Origin: Chitinophagaceae bacterium
GTDB taxonomy: Bacteria; Bacteroidota; Bacteroidia; Chitinophagales; Chitinophagaceae
Direction: 5' to 3'
Assembly: GCA_016719015.1 (NCBI GenBank)
Contig: JADKAZ010000004.1
Coordinates: forward strand, 62,001 to 126,000
Length of the DNA stretch: 64,000 nt
The notes beneath the pieces were generated by a model. The model did not search any database and had not been told where the DNA came from. It saw only the letters and a list, made by a program, of their open reading frames with translations. The position numbers were made by a program, and so were the translations under genes. Below are positions 16,868 through 25,400 of this stretch, piece after piece. Position 1 is the first letter of the stretch. Each line of letters starts with the position of its first letter.

Positions 16868-17542
16868 ATGAATTTTATCATTGCACTAACCGAGGATAAC
16901 AGCGTTAATCGAAATACTTTTCTTCAAAAGATAAGTATGTTGGATAATATGCAGTTGGCTTTCATTGCTTCAAACGGGCATGAGTGTCTTGAACAATTGA
17001 AAGGAGTACCCGAGGGAAAAAGGCCGCAGGTCATCTTCATGGATCTTGAAATGCCACATATGAATGGCATAGAAACAATTTCTTTGGCAAAGTCACTTTA
17101 CCCTGAAATACATTTTGTGGTGTTGACAGTATTTGATGATGACGAAAAAATATTTGAAGCAATCAAAGCAGGAGCCTCTGGTTATTTATTAAAACATGAG
17201 CCAGCCGCCGTGCTGCAGGAAGCCGTAATGAATGTGTTGGAATTTGGTGGTGCCCCAATGAGTCCGGCGATTGCCAGGAAAGCCCTTCAGCTAATGAGCA
17301 AAGCCTCCCTTGCTGTATCCGTTGAAGAAAAAAATTCTTTACCCGAAATGATTACTACCCGGGAAGAAGAGATATTAAAACATATGGTAAATGGGTGGGA
17401 TGCCAAACGGATTGCTTCGGTACTTGATATTAGTGTGCTGACTGTAAGAAAGCATATTGCCAATATTTATGACAAACTCCATGTGCAATCAAGGGCGGAG
17501 GTTATAAATATGGCTCACCATAACAAATGGTTCAACACTTAA
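16868..17542 (+). CDS. LuxR-family response regulator, partner of the TPR kinase
   Basis: 224 residues from the ATG at 16868 (an in-frame TTG at 16835 would add 11 residues unlike a receiver domain). Acidic residues E9 and D10, phospho-acceptor D59 (VIFMDLEMP), Thr in VLTVFDDD and Lys in LLKHEPA define the receiver. The LuxR domain has TTREEEILKHMVNGW and ISVLTVRKHIANIYDKL. The gene overlaps the convergent acetyltransferase gene by 4 bp. Confidence 0.93.
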   Translation: MNFIIALTEDNSVNRNTFLQKISMLDNMQLAFIASNGHECLEQLKGVPEGKRPQVIFMDLEMPHMNGIETISLAKSLYPEIHFVVLTVFDDDEKIFEAIKAGASGYLLKHEPAAVLQEAVMNVLEFGGAPMSPAIARKALQLMSKASLAVSVEEKNSLPEMITTREEEILKHMVNGWDAKRIASVLDISVLTVRKHIANIYDKLHVQSRAEVINMAHHNKWFNT

Positions 17543-17988
17543 ACATAAATGGAGCAGTTAAACCATTCCCCGTCCAGCTCAGCATTATATTTTTTATAAA
17601 AATTAATAGCAGGTTCATTCCATTTTAGTACCTGCCAGATGATCCGGTTGAATTTCTTTTCTTTAGCTTCTTCAATTAACCGGTCGAATAAAAGTTTGCC
17701 GATTTTCTTTCCCCGCATCGCTTCGGTTACGATGATATCTTCTAAATACATCGCCTGCCCTTTCCAGGTGGAGTAACGGATATAATACAAGGCGAAACCA
17801 TGAATAGCTCCATCTTCTTCTGCTACAAATGCCCACCAAACTGGCTTTTCTCCAAAACCACTTTCTGTAAAATGTTCAAGTGTTACTGTTACATCGTCAG
17901 GGGCTTTTTCATATACAGCTAACTCTGTAATTAACTCTAATAATCTTGTACAATCTTCCTTTACGCCCCTTCTGATAATTACTCCCAT
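17539..17988 (-). CDS. GNAT-family N-acetyltransferase
   Basis: 149 residues. The acetyl-CoA site is in DIIVTEAMRGKKIGKLLFDRLIEEA, and the closing motif is WQVLKWNEPAINFYKKYNAEL. The arrangement resembles diamine/spermidine N-acetyltransferases and related small-molecule acetylases, but the substrate cannot be assigned. It lies 1 bp downstream of the serine hydrolase gene on the same strand, so the two are probably co-transcribed, and it is convergent with the response regulator. Confidence 0.88.
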   Translation of the reverse strand: MGVIIRRGVKEDCTRLLELITELAVYEKAPDDVTVTLEHFTESGFGEKPVWWAFVAEEDGAIHGFALYYIRYSTWKGQAMYLEDIIVTEAMRGKKIGKLLFDRLIEEAKEKKFNRIIWQVLKWNEPAINFYKKYNAELDGEWFNCSIYV

Positions 17989-17989
17989 C

Positions 17990-19810
17990 TTATTTTATCT
18001 TTTTTGCTTTAAAAGTTCCATTAGGTTGTACAAAACTAACCGCCGTGATTTCACCCTTTTCATTCTCATCAAATAAAACGCTATAACCTTTCAATATTTT
18101 TAAATCAAATTTATTTCTATCAGTTGGTATCAGTTCATATTCCGGCTGGCCCTCAATAAAGGCAAACAATGTTTTTTCTCCTTTTAAGTAAAATTTCGCA
18201 TTTATGCCGGCAGACAGCTCAAACTCTCCAACATATTTGGCCAATTCTTCTTTCGCTATATGTTTAGCTTTTGCAGTTTTTGTAAATTCTATATCCTTTA
18301 AACCGTCTTGCAATGGGATGGATACCGAAGAAATATCACCCGCAGTTGTCATCTGGAATTGTATTTTAAGATTTTCCTTTTGGGTTGTATCAATTCCTTC
18401 TTCTTTATCAATGGGTAATGCTTCAAATACATCATAATGATAATGGCGCAACCATAAATCGCCATTTCGGGTAAGCATTATTAAGGAGTCGTTCCTATTA
18501 TCAATTTCAAAATTGCCATACCCCGGGTTATTAAAAATTCCTGTATAGTCTTTAAGCTGGTGCGAAGGCATGGTGCTATTTTTTCTAATACTGACAATAT
18601 TTTTTTCAGCCTCCTTCGCTTCTTTCTTTGCTTTTGCATCGGCAGCGTTTCTTCTGCCATTCCAGTCAATGTGTTGAATACCCAAAATGCGGTCTGCTAT
18701 TATATTTCTTACAATACCTGTAACTGCTGAAGCATTTTGGTTTGTTAACACAATAATGCCAATACTATCAGACGGAAAAAATGAAGTACTGGCAGAAAAA
18801 CCATCAATATTTCCACCATGCTCTACTCTATAGTGGCCACGGTAAGAGGAGAGCATCCAGCCTAAACCATAATTCGCAAAATGCGCATCTGGAATTTCTT
18901 TATCAGGCAAGGCACCACTCATAACCATTTGTGAACTCATTGCTTCTTTTACATACCTGGACGGAAGAATTTCTTTCCCATTAAACTTGCCTCCATTTAT
19001 CCATGTCATAACCCAGTTTGCCATTTCTATTACATTACTGTTAATGCTTCCGGCCGGTCCCATTGCATTTATATCATAATATTCAGCTTTTCGAATCAAG
19101 CTGTCTTTATAAACCGTGTATCCCAAAGCCCCTTCTTTATTTTTTTTCAAATCATGAATGGAAAGGGTGGATGTGGTCATACCTAACGGAGCAAAAAATC
19201 TTTCTTTTATATTTTCTTCCCATGATTTGCCGGTTAGCTTTTCAGCAATCATTCCCTGAGCCAGGAACATAAAATTATTGTACTGCCAGGTTTGGCGCAA
19301 CGCTGCTGTTGGCTCTTGGTATTGTATGCGACGTAATAAACTATCTCTTGAGGCAGTATTGAAAAGATACCAGGAATAGTCATGCCGTGGTAAACCGGTG
19401 CGATGACACATCATATCCCTTACCGTAACCATGTTATTCAGGTTGTCATTAAAAAAATGCAGTTCCGGTAAGTAACTGGTAGCTGGTTTGTCAAGTTCGA
19501 GTTTATTATCTTTTTCTAATAAACCCATCAAAGCAGAAGTAAATGCTTTGGTGCAGGAACCGATAGCAAATTGAGTAGTTGGTGTTACCGGTAATTTATT
19601 TTCATTATCCCGGTAGCCAAACCCTTTTGCATAAATTATTTTGTCTTTGCTTATAACAGCTACTGCAAAGCCAGGGGCTTTTCTGTCTTTTAACACCCGT
19701 TGAAAAGCAGTGTCAAGCCCTGCAAATGGGTCGGCTTTTGCGACAGTTTTTTTCTGAGCAAAACAAAAATTAAATGCTAATAAAAGAAATAGAATGAGTT
19801 TTGATTTCAT
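17990..19810 (-). CDS. Serine hydrolase, class C beta-lactamase-like, with C-terminal beta domain
   Basis: 606 residues. A signal peptide (MKSKLILFLLLAFNFCFAQ) precedes a beta-lactamase/transpeptidase-like domain with S85-x-x-K88 in GSCTKAF, Y177-N-N179 in WQYNNF and the HGG motif in YRVEHGGNIDGF. From about residue 410 a DUF3471-like beta domain follows (LKDYTGIFNNPGYGNFEI). Such proteins act in the periplasm as esterases, peptidases or D-aminopeptidases; antibiotic resistance is not implied. The gene ends 1 bp before the GNAT gene. Confidence 0.9.
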   Translation of the reverse strand: MKSKLILFLLLAFNFCFAQKKTVAKADPFAGLDTAFQRVLKDRKAPGFAVAVISKDKIIYAKGFGYRDNENKLPVTPTTQFAIGSCTKAFTSALMGLLEKDNKLELDKPATSYLPELHFFNDNLNNMVTVRDMMCHRTGLPRHDYSWYLFNTASRDSLLRRIQYQEPTAALRQTWQYNNFMFLAQGMIAEKLTGKSWEENIKERFFAPLGMTTSTLSIHDLKKNKEGALGYTVYKDSLIRKAEYYDINAMGPAGSINSNVIEMANWVMTWINGGKFNGKEILPSRYVKEAMSSQMVMSGALPDKEIPDAHFANYGLGWMLSSYRGHYRVEHGGNIDGFSASTSFFPSDSIGIIVLTNQNASAVTGIVRNIIADRILGIQHIDWNGRRNAADAKAKKEAKEAEKNIVSIRKNSTMPSHQLKDYTGIFNNPGYGNFEIDNRNDSLIMLTRNGDLWLRHYHYDVFEALPIDKEEGIDTTQKENLKIQFQMTTAGDISSVSIPLQDGLKDIEFTKTAKAKHIAKEELAKYVGEFELSAGINAKFYLKGEKTLFAFIEGQPEYELIPTDRNKFDLKILKGYSVLFDENEKGEITAVSFVQPNGTFKAKKIK

Positions 19811-19828
19811 AAAAAATATTTTATTAGT

Positions 19829-20968
19829 CTATGCGGTAAGTGCCTGATTCAGATCTGAAATAATATCCTGTAAATTCTCTATTCCCACATTCATTCGTAT
19901 CAATCCATTAGTAATGCCATATTTTTCTTTTTCCTCCTTCGGTACACTGTAGTGGGTCATAGAAGCAGGGTGGGAGAGCAGTGTGTCGCAAGTGCCAAGA
20001 GAAACAGTCCGGACACACATTTTTAATTTATTCATAAAATCAATGCCAGCTTGAAACCCACCTTTCAACTCAAAACTTAACATAGGTCCCGGATGTTTCA
20101 TTTGTTTCAAAGCCGTATAAAAATCCGGGTGAGTAATAAGGCCCGCATAATTTACCTTTTCCACAGCTGCATGTGTTTCTAAGTAGTTAGCCACTTCCAG
20201 AGCATTATGACAATGCCGTTCCATCCTTATCTCTAATGTTTTTATTCCCTGGATTAATAGAAAAGCATCAAAGGCATTAGAGTTGCCACCTAATGTACGG
20301 TGGATTTTGGTAATTTTTGTTTTCATCAACTCAACATCTTTTCCCAATAAAATGCCTCCAATTGCAGTGCCATGCCCGTTTAAAAATTTGGTAGTGGAAT
20401 GAACAACGAAATCCACATCATATTTGAAAGGTTGCTGGAGATAAGGAGTGGCAAATGTATTATCACAAGCTACAATGCAGTTGTATCTTTTGGCCAGCTT
20501 GCTTAATTCTTCAACATCCACACATTGAATTGTGGGATTCGCCGGTGTTTCCAGGTATAGCATTTTAATAGCAGGGTCGGCTCTCAATAATCCCTCCGCA
20601 ATATTTAAATCCCGGAGATCTTCAATAATGGCGGTAATATTAAATCCTGGTAGAATTTTATTTACCAGTTCATTGGTGCCACCATATAATGAAAAATGGG
20701 TAAGAATTTTATCACCGGGTTTTAATGTAGCCAGCATGAGTGTTGAGATAGCAGCCATCCCCGATGAATGAAGTATTCCTTTTGCCTCAATACCCAATCC
20801 AAAAGTTTCCAACGCCACAATTTTTTCCTCAGCTTCTGTTATAGTTGGGTTGCCCCAGCGGCTATAGATATAACCTTCCTCCTGTCCACTGAAGCGGCGC
20901 ATCCCTTGCTCTGCATTATCAAACACATAAGTGCTGCTGGCATAAATGGGAACCTGGTGGGCATACAT
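19829..20968 (-). CDS. PLP-dependent trans-sulfuration enzyme (methionine gamma-lyase / cystathionine synthase type), N-terminus damaged
   Basis: 379 residues from the first in-frame ATG. Motifs of the Cys/Met metabolism PLP family: YSRWGNPT, SSGMAAIST, YLETPANPT, DNTFATPYLQQP and the Schiff-base lysine K194 in HSTTKFLNGHG. The reading frame stays open upstream and encodes the family N-terminal motif GSLAVHGGHKQDP before this ATG, so the real start is further out. A likely ATG at 21125 (MDKSFP) is separated from it by a low-complexity tract with frame shifts and stops (21029-21115). Substrate (methionine, cystathionine or O-acetylhomoserine) is not certain. Confidence 0.88.
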   Translation of the reverse strand: MYAHQVPIYASSTYVFDNAEQGMRRFSGQEEGYIYSRWGNPTITEAEEKIVALETFGLGIEAKGILHSSGMAAISTLMLATLKPGDKILTHFSLYGGTNELVNKILPGFNITAIIEDLRDLNIAEGLLRADPAIKMLYLETPANPTIQCVDVEELSKLAKRYNCIVACDNTFATPYLQQPFKYDVDFVVHSTTKFLNGHGTAIGGILLGKDVELMKTKITKIHRTLGGNSNAFDAFLLIQGIKTLEIRMERHCHNALEVANYLETHAAVEKVNYAGLITHPDFYTALKQMKHPGPMLSFELKGGFQAGIDFMNKLKMCVRTVSLGTCDTLLSHPASMTHYSVPKEEKEKYGITNGLIRMNVGIENLQDIISDLNQALTA

Positions 20969-21028
20969 TGGGTCTTGTTTATGCCCGCCGTGTACAGCCA
21001 GCGAACCCCAGCCTGTTAGTGCCAGCCC

Positions 21029-21115
21029 GGGGGAAATTTTTTATTATTTTTTTTGGGGGAAGAAAGGGTTTTAATAACCATTATCCCGGGGGGAGGGGGG
21101 GGGGACGGGGAAAAC
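21029..21115. other. G/T homopolymer-rich tract interrupting the trans-sulfuration gene start
   Basis: The plus strand holds G5, T6, T8, G5, G6 and G10 (21095-21104) runs within 90 bp. It lies between the probable start (21125) and the intact frame (from about 21028) of the trans-sulfuration enzyme. It may be assembly error, a lesion, or a slippage tract. Confidence 0.7.
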
Positions 21116-21203
21116 TTTTATCCATGTTAAGTATTTGAACGAAATTAATTGAAGTACATTCATAAAATGTACGGGGAATTAAAAACTATTTGTCACCCAA
21201 AAA

Positions 21204-21226
21204 TACCCCTTTAGGGGATAGGGGTA
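21204..21226. repeat. Short GC-rich palindrome before dinB-like gene
   Basis: CCCCTttAGGGG (21206-21217) is nested with TACCCCT/AGGGGTA, giving two alternative pairings that overlap the DinB start codon. It resembles short REP-like palindromes that I have seen scattered in Bacteroidota genomes. Confidence 0.5.
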
Positions 21227-21720
21227 TGAAAGAACTCTTAAAACAATATGCGGCCTATAATATTTGGGCAACCCAACGGATTTTGGATGTAATACTTGCT
21301 TTACCCGAAGAAAAGCAACTGGCCGAAGTACCAAGCAGCTTCAATAGTTTATATAGAACTGTGTTGCATATGTGGGATGCCGAAAGTGGCTGGTGGCAGC
21401 GAATGAAAATGGAGGAAAGAGTTGTTTTCCCCGGCGAAAATTTTAAAGGCACTATGCAGGAACTGTCAGGCAGCTTGCTTCAGCAATCAAAACTGTGGGA
21501 AGAATGGGTGAGCAGTGCGTCTGATTTATCGCTGGAACATGTATTTCAATATTACAACAACAAGAAAGAACATTTTAAAATGCCGGTCTACCAGATGATT
21601 CATCATGTGTTTAATCATGGAACTTACCATCGTGGACAATTAATCAATATACTCCGGCAATTGGGTGTGCAAAAAGTGCCGGCAACTGATTTTGTAATTT
21701 GGATGCGGCAAAAGAAGTAG
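21226..21720 (+). CDS. DinB family protein
   Basis: 164 residues from the ATG at 21226; an upstream in-frame TTG would only translate the GC-rich palindrome. Four-helix DinB/YfiT fold with three candidate metal-binding histidines: one in VLHMWDAESGWW and those in MIHHVFNHGTYHRGQLINILRQ. The family includes thiol-dependent S-transferases and proteins of unknown reaction. It is divergent from the trans-sulfuration gene, which may or may not be relevant to thiol chemistry. Confidence 0.88.
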   Translation: MKELLKQYAAYNIWATQRILDVILALPEEKQLAEVPSSFNSLYRTVLHMWDAESGWWQRMKMEERVVFPGENFKGTMQELSGSLLQQSKLWEEWVSSASDLSLEHVFQYYNNKKEHFKMPVYQMIHHVFNHGTYHRGQLINILRQLGVQKVPATDFVIWMRQKK

Positions 21721-21797
21721 GTCATACGTTCCGCTGATATATATCAGTGAAAAAAATCCGATGAAAAAGCTATGTTGCAGTTTAAATACTGATAATT

Positions 21798-23480
21798 ATG
21801 CCTGCTGTATTCCCTTCCGACCTGGAGATTGCTCAGAATTCCAACATGAAGCACATAAAAGAAATGGCCGCTATTATCGGGGTCAATTCAGATGATATTG
21901 AGTACTATGGCAAGTACAAAGCTAAACTGCCATTAAAACTGATCAATGAGGAGAAAATAAAAAACAATCATCTTGTATTGGTGACTGCCATTACACCTAC
22001 TCCTTATGGGGAAGGGAAAACTACCGTCTCCGTTGGTCTCACAGATGGGTTGAATAAAATTGGAAAAAAAGCCATGGCCGTTTTACGGGAACCATCATTA
22101 GGCCCGGTATTCGGGATTAAAGGCGGGGCTGCGGGAGGCGGATATTCACAAGTGGTTCCCATGGAGGATATCAACCTGCATTTTACCGGAGATTTTTCTG
22201 CTATTGAAAAAGCTAACAACCTCTTAGCTGCATTGATTGATAATAATCTTCAGAGTAAGACCCGTAGCCTTCATATTGATCCAAGAACTATCGTTTGGAA
22301 AAGAGTGATGGATATGAATGACCGGGCACTTCGTCATATTATTGTTGGATTAGGAGGTATCAGTCATAGCATACCAAGAGAAGATGGATTTAATATTACT
22401 CCTGCATCAGAAATCATGGCCATATTATGTCTTGCTGAAAATATAGAAGATTTGAAAAAGAAATTGGGGAACATCTATATCGGCATGAATGATAAAGATG
22501 AACCTGTATTTGCCAGGGACCTTAATGCAGTAGGGGCAATGGCAGTATTATTGAAAGAAGCAATTAAGCCTAACCTTGTTCAGACACTGGAAAACAACCC
22601 GGTGATTCTGCATGGGGGGCCTTTTGCAAATATCGCCCAGGGAACCAACTCAGTGAATGCAACAAAAATGGGATTGTCGCTGGCTGAGTTTGTAGTAACA
22701 GAAGCAGGTTTTGGTGCCGACCTCGGTGCAGAAAAATTTTTTGATATCAAATGTGCATCAGCAGGGTTAAAACCAGAGGCTGTTGTACTGGTTGTTACCT
22801 TAAAAGCTCTCCGGCATCATGGAGGTGCAAAAAAAGCTGAATTGCAAAACGCCGATACTGTAAAACTCATGAATGGTCTGCCGAATATGGAGAAGCATAT
22901 TGAGAACGTTATGAAGTTTGGAATGAAACCAGTTGTCGCAATAAATTATTTCCCGAATGACAGTGCGGAAGAAATAGAATTGGTAAAAAATAGCTGTGCT
23001 AAATACAATGTAAAGGCTATTGTCTGTAAATGTTTTGCCGAAGGAGGAGAGGGAAGCACAGCGTTGGCCGAAGAAGTGGTAAGGATTGTAGCCAATAAGG
23101 AAAGTAATTTTAAACCGCTATACGAAGCAGATCTTCCGATCGAAGAAAAAATTCATCGAATTGCTACAGAGATATATGGTGCCACAGCAGTAGAGTATTC
23201 CGTAAAAGCGAAACAACATTTGAAGCAGATCAAAGAACTCGGCATCGACAAAATGCCTGTTTGTATGGCTAAGACTCCCAAATCATTATCGGATGATGAA
23301 ACTAAAAGAGGTCGTCCAGAAAATTTTATCGTAACTGTAAGAGAATTTGAGTTTGCTTCCGGTGCGGGGTTTGTAATTCCTATTTTAGGTGATATGATGA
23401 GGATGCCGGGATTACCAGTGATTCCTGCTGCCGAAAATATCGACATCGATAATAATGGAAAAATTTCAGGGCTATTTTAG
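21798..23480 (+). CDS. fhs: Formate--tetrahydrofolate ligase
   Basis: 560 residues. The P-loop-like ATP site is TPTPYGEGKTT (about residues 65-75), followed by REPSLGPVFGIKGGAAGGGY, NLHFTGDF and PCHGGPFANIAQGTNS-like PVILHGGPFANIAQG. It makes 10-formyl-THF from formate, ATP and THF, feeding purine synthesis and, with FolD (46.4 kb), the one-carbon pool. Length is normal for the family. It is convergent with fabH; the 96-bp gap has a weak hairpin (TTACAAC/GTTGTAA, 23528-23557). Confidence 0.97.
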   Translation: MPAVFPSDLEIAQNSNMKHIKEMAAIIGVNSDDIEYYGKYKAKLPLKLINEEKIKNNHLVLVTAITPTPYGEGKTTVSVGLTDGLNKIGKKAMAVLREPSLGPVFGIKGGAAGGGYSQVVPMEDINLHFTGDFSAIEKANNLLAALIDNNLQSKTRSLHIDPRTIVWKRVMDMNDRALRHIIVGLGGISHSIPREDGFNITPASEIMAILCLAENIEDLKKKLGNIYIGMNDKDEPVFARDLNAVGAMAVLLKEAIKPNLVQTLENNPVILHGGPFANIAQGTNSVNATKMGLSLAEFVVTEAGFGADLGAEKFFDIKCASAGLKPEAVVLVVTLKALRHHGGAKKAELQNADTVKLMNGLPNMEKHIENVMKFGMKPVVAINYFPNDSAEEIELVKNSCAKYNVKAIVCKCFAEGGEGSTALAEEVVRIVANKESNFKPLYEADLPIEEKIHRIATEIYGATAVEYSVKAKQHLKQIKELGIDKMPVCMAKTPKSLSDDETKRGRPENFIVTVREFEFASGAGFVIPILGDMMRMPGLPVIPAAENIDIDNNGKISGLF

Positions 23481-23576
23481 CAGGTGAAAATAAAAATTAC
23501 ACTTGAGGGCATATGTTGTCAGGGGCATTACAACTTAAAATAAGTGTGTTGTTGTAAATTAATATAAATGCGGTAA

Positions 23577-24569
23577 TTAATAAGCCCATTTCACCAGCGT
23601 AGCTCCCCAGGTAAAGCCACCACCAAAAGCTGACAACACAATATGGTCGCCTTTTTTGAGTTGGTTTTCCCATTCCCAAAGACAAAGAGGAATAGTACCT
23701 GCAGTGGTATTGCCAAACTTTTGAATATTGATCATCACTTTTTCTTTGGGTAATCCCATCCGGTTAGCAGTAGCATCAATAATTCTTAAGTTAGCCTGGT
23801 GTGGCACCAGCCATGCAATGTCATCTCCCGTAAGATTATTTCTTTCCAGCAATTCTGCACTTACATCGGCCATGCCTTTCACAGCAAATTTAAAAACAGC
23901 CTGTCCTTCCTGGTAGGCATAGTGTTCTCTTGCCATCACTGTTTCAATAGACGCCGGCTTTTTTGAACCACCTGCTTTCATGTGCAGAAACTGGGAACCA
24001 CTTCCATCACTTCTTAAAATAGAATCCAGTATGCCTTCACCATCTTCATTTGGCTCTAACAGCACAGCACCGGCTCCATCACCAAAGATGATACAGGTAG
24101 CCCTGTCCTGATAATCAACAATTGAACTCATTTTATCTACACCAACAACCACTACTTTTTTATACCTCCCACTTTCTATAAAAGAAGCCCCTGTTGTAAG
24201 GCCATATAAAAACCCTGAACAGGCAGCTTGTAAATCAAATCCAAAAGCATTTTTAGCACCTATTTTATCACAAATAATATTCGCAGTCGCCGGAAAAACC
24301 ATATCGGGAGTAACGGTGCAGCAGATAAGGCAATCAATTTCCAGTGGGTCAAGTCCTTTTTTCCGACAGAGTTCAATTACTGCCGGAGCAGCCATATCTG
24401 AACTGCCAAGCCCTTCTCCTTTTAAAATTCTTCTTTCAGAAATTCCTGTACGGGTCCGTATCCATTCATCATTGGTGTCTACTATCTTTTCTAAATCAAA
24501 ATTGGTGAGTTTGTCTTCCGGAACATAACCGCCTACAGCGGTGATGGCAGCAGTAACTTTTTTATTCAT
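23577..24569 (-). CDS. fabH: 3-oxoacyl-ACP synthase III
   Basis: 330 residues with the KASIII triad C117 (QAACSGF), H257 (VPHQANLR) and N287 (GNTTAGT), and the N-terminal DEWIRTRTGISERR block. It condenses acetyl-CoA with malonyl-ACP to start fatty-acid synthesis. It is not next to rpmF/plsX here. The upstream region, shared with divergent ruvA, holds a heptad inverted-repeat element. Confidence 0.96.
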   Translation of the reverse strand: MNKKVTAAITAVGGYVPEDKLTNFDLEKIVDTNDEWIRTRTGISERRILKGEGLGSSDMAAPAVIELCRKKGLDPLEIDCLICCTVTPDMVFPATANIICDKIGAKNAFGFDLQAACSGFLYGLTTGASFIESGRYKKVVVVGVDKMSSIVDYQDRATCIIFGDGAGAVLLEPNEDGEGILDSILRSDGSGSQFLHMKAGGSKKPASIETVMAREHYAYQEGQAVFKFAVKGMADVSAELLERNNLTGDDIAWLVPHQANLRIIDATANRMGLPKEKVMINIQKFGNTTAGTIPLCLWEWENQLKKGDHIVLSAFGGGFTWGATLVKWAY

Positions 24570-24609
24570 GCAGGTTTGGTATTAAATAAAAGTGGTTAAA
24601 GGTAAGAGA

Positions 24610-24727
24610 TAGTTAGGAGTTGGGAGTTCGGAGTCATAACCCTTGTATCCAGCGTTTCGTAAAAAAGAAAAATAAACTAAATGCAGTAGTTCCCTATTCC
24701 CGACTTCCTGCTAATGACTCCCGACTC
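24610..24727. repeat. Heptad inverted-repeat element C (no internal gene)
   Basis: Left arm 24610-24637 is four in-phase heptads: TAGTTAG, GAGTTGG, GAGTTCG, GAGTCAT. Right arm 24693-24727, read on the minus strand, is five in-phase heptads: GAGTCGG, GAGTCAT, TAGCAGG, AAGTCGG, GAATAGG. The arms are inverted around about 55 bp of spacer. It occupies the fabH-ruvA divergent region. The heptad type matches element B at 58.2 kb. Confidence 0.8.
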
Positions 24728-24741
24728 TTCCTCCTTTTCCC

Positions 24742-24749
24742 TATTTTCG
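24742..24749 (+). promoter_or_regulatory. Predicted -7 box of ruvA
   Basis: TATTTTCG fits TAnnTTTG with one mismatch and ends 8 bp before the ruvA ATG, implying a very short leader. Confidence 0.4.
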
Positions 24750-24757
24750 CAGCTCTT

Positions 24758-25339
24758 ATGATAGCTTATCTGAAAGGAGATTTTGTGCACAAAAGCCCTG
24801 CTGTAGTGCATGTGGATGTAAACGGGGTAGGGTATGAAGTGCAAATAAGTCTTAATACGTATTCAAAAATTCAAAACCTGGAAAAAGGATTGCTACACAC
24901 CAGCCTTCTTATCCGGGAAGATGCACATATTTTATATGGTTTTTTTGATCTGGCAGAAAAAGAAATGTTCCAGCATCTTTTCAGTGTATCCGGTATAGGT
25001 GCATCAACTGCCCGGGTTATGCTGTCTTACATGAAACCCGACGAACTGGCAAGGGCTATTGTCCAGGGTGATACACGGACATTGGAAGGGATAAAAGGAA
25101 TTGGTAAAAAAACGGCTGAAAGGATGGTGCTTGAATTGCGGGATAAACTGGCTAAAAATCCATTAGAATCAAATATTTCTCCTATGATAAACAATACTTT
25201 GCAACAAGATGCGTTAAATGCATTAACTGCTCTGGGAATCAATCGGCAGGCCGCCGGACAGGCCCTTGAAAAGACCCTCGCAGCTAATCCAAACTTGCCT
25301 GTTGAGGAACTGATAAAAAAAGCACTTCGTACCCTCTAA
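24758..25339 (+). CDS. ruvA: Holliday junction branch migration protein RuvA
   Basis: 193 residues from the ATG at 24758; the longer open frame upstream merely reads through the heptad element. Domain I begins MIAYLKGDFVHKSPAVVHVD; two helix-hairpin-helix motifs are FSVSGIGASTARVMLSY and GIKGIGKKTAERMVLEL; the C-terminal domain III ends PVEELIKKALRTL. RuvA binds four-way junctions and recruits RuvB. The sprA gene follows at 61 bp, the same order as reported in other Bacteroidota. Confidence 0.96.
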   Translation: MIAYLKGDFVHKSPAVVHVDVNGVGYEVQISLNTYSKIQNLEKGLLHTSLLIREDAHILYGFFDLAEKEMFQHLFSVSGIGASTARVMLSYMKPDELARAIVQGDTRTLEGIKGIGKKTAERMVLELRDKLAKNPLESNISPMINNTLQQDALNALTALGINRQAAGQALEKTLAANPNLPVEELIKKALRTL

Positions 25340-25400
25340 TTCCACTATTTTCAGGAAACTAATTGATGGAGAAAAAACATTGAACCTTAAGACTGCTCAT

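Noticed and set aside
24620..24757. 46-residue N-terminal extension of RuvA
   Set aside because: It only translates the heptad element; RuvA proteins start at the MIAYLKG motif.
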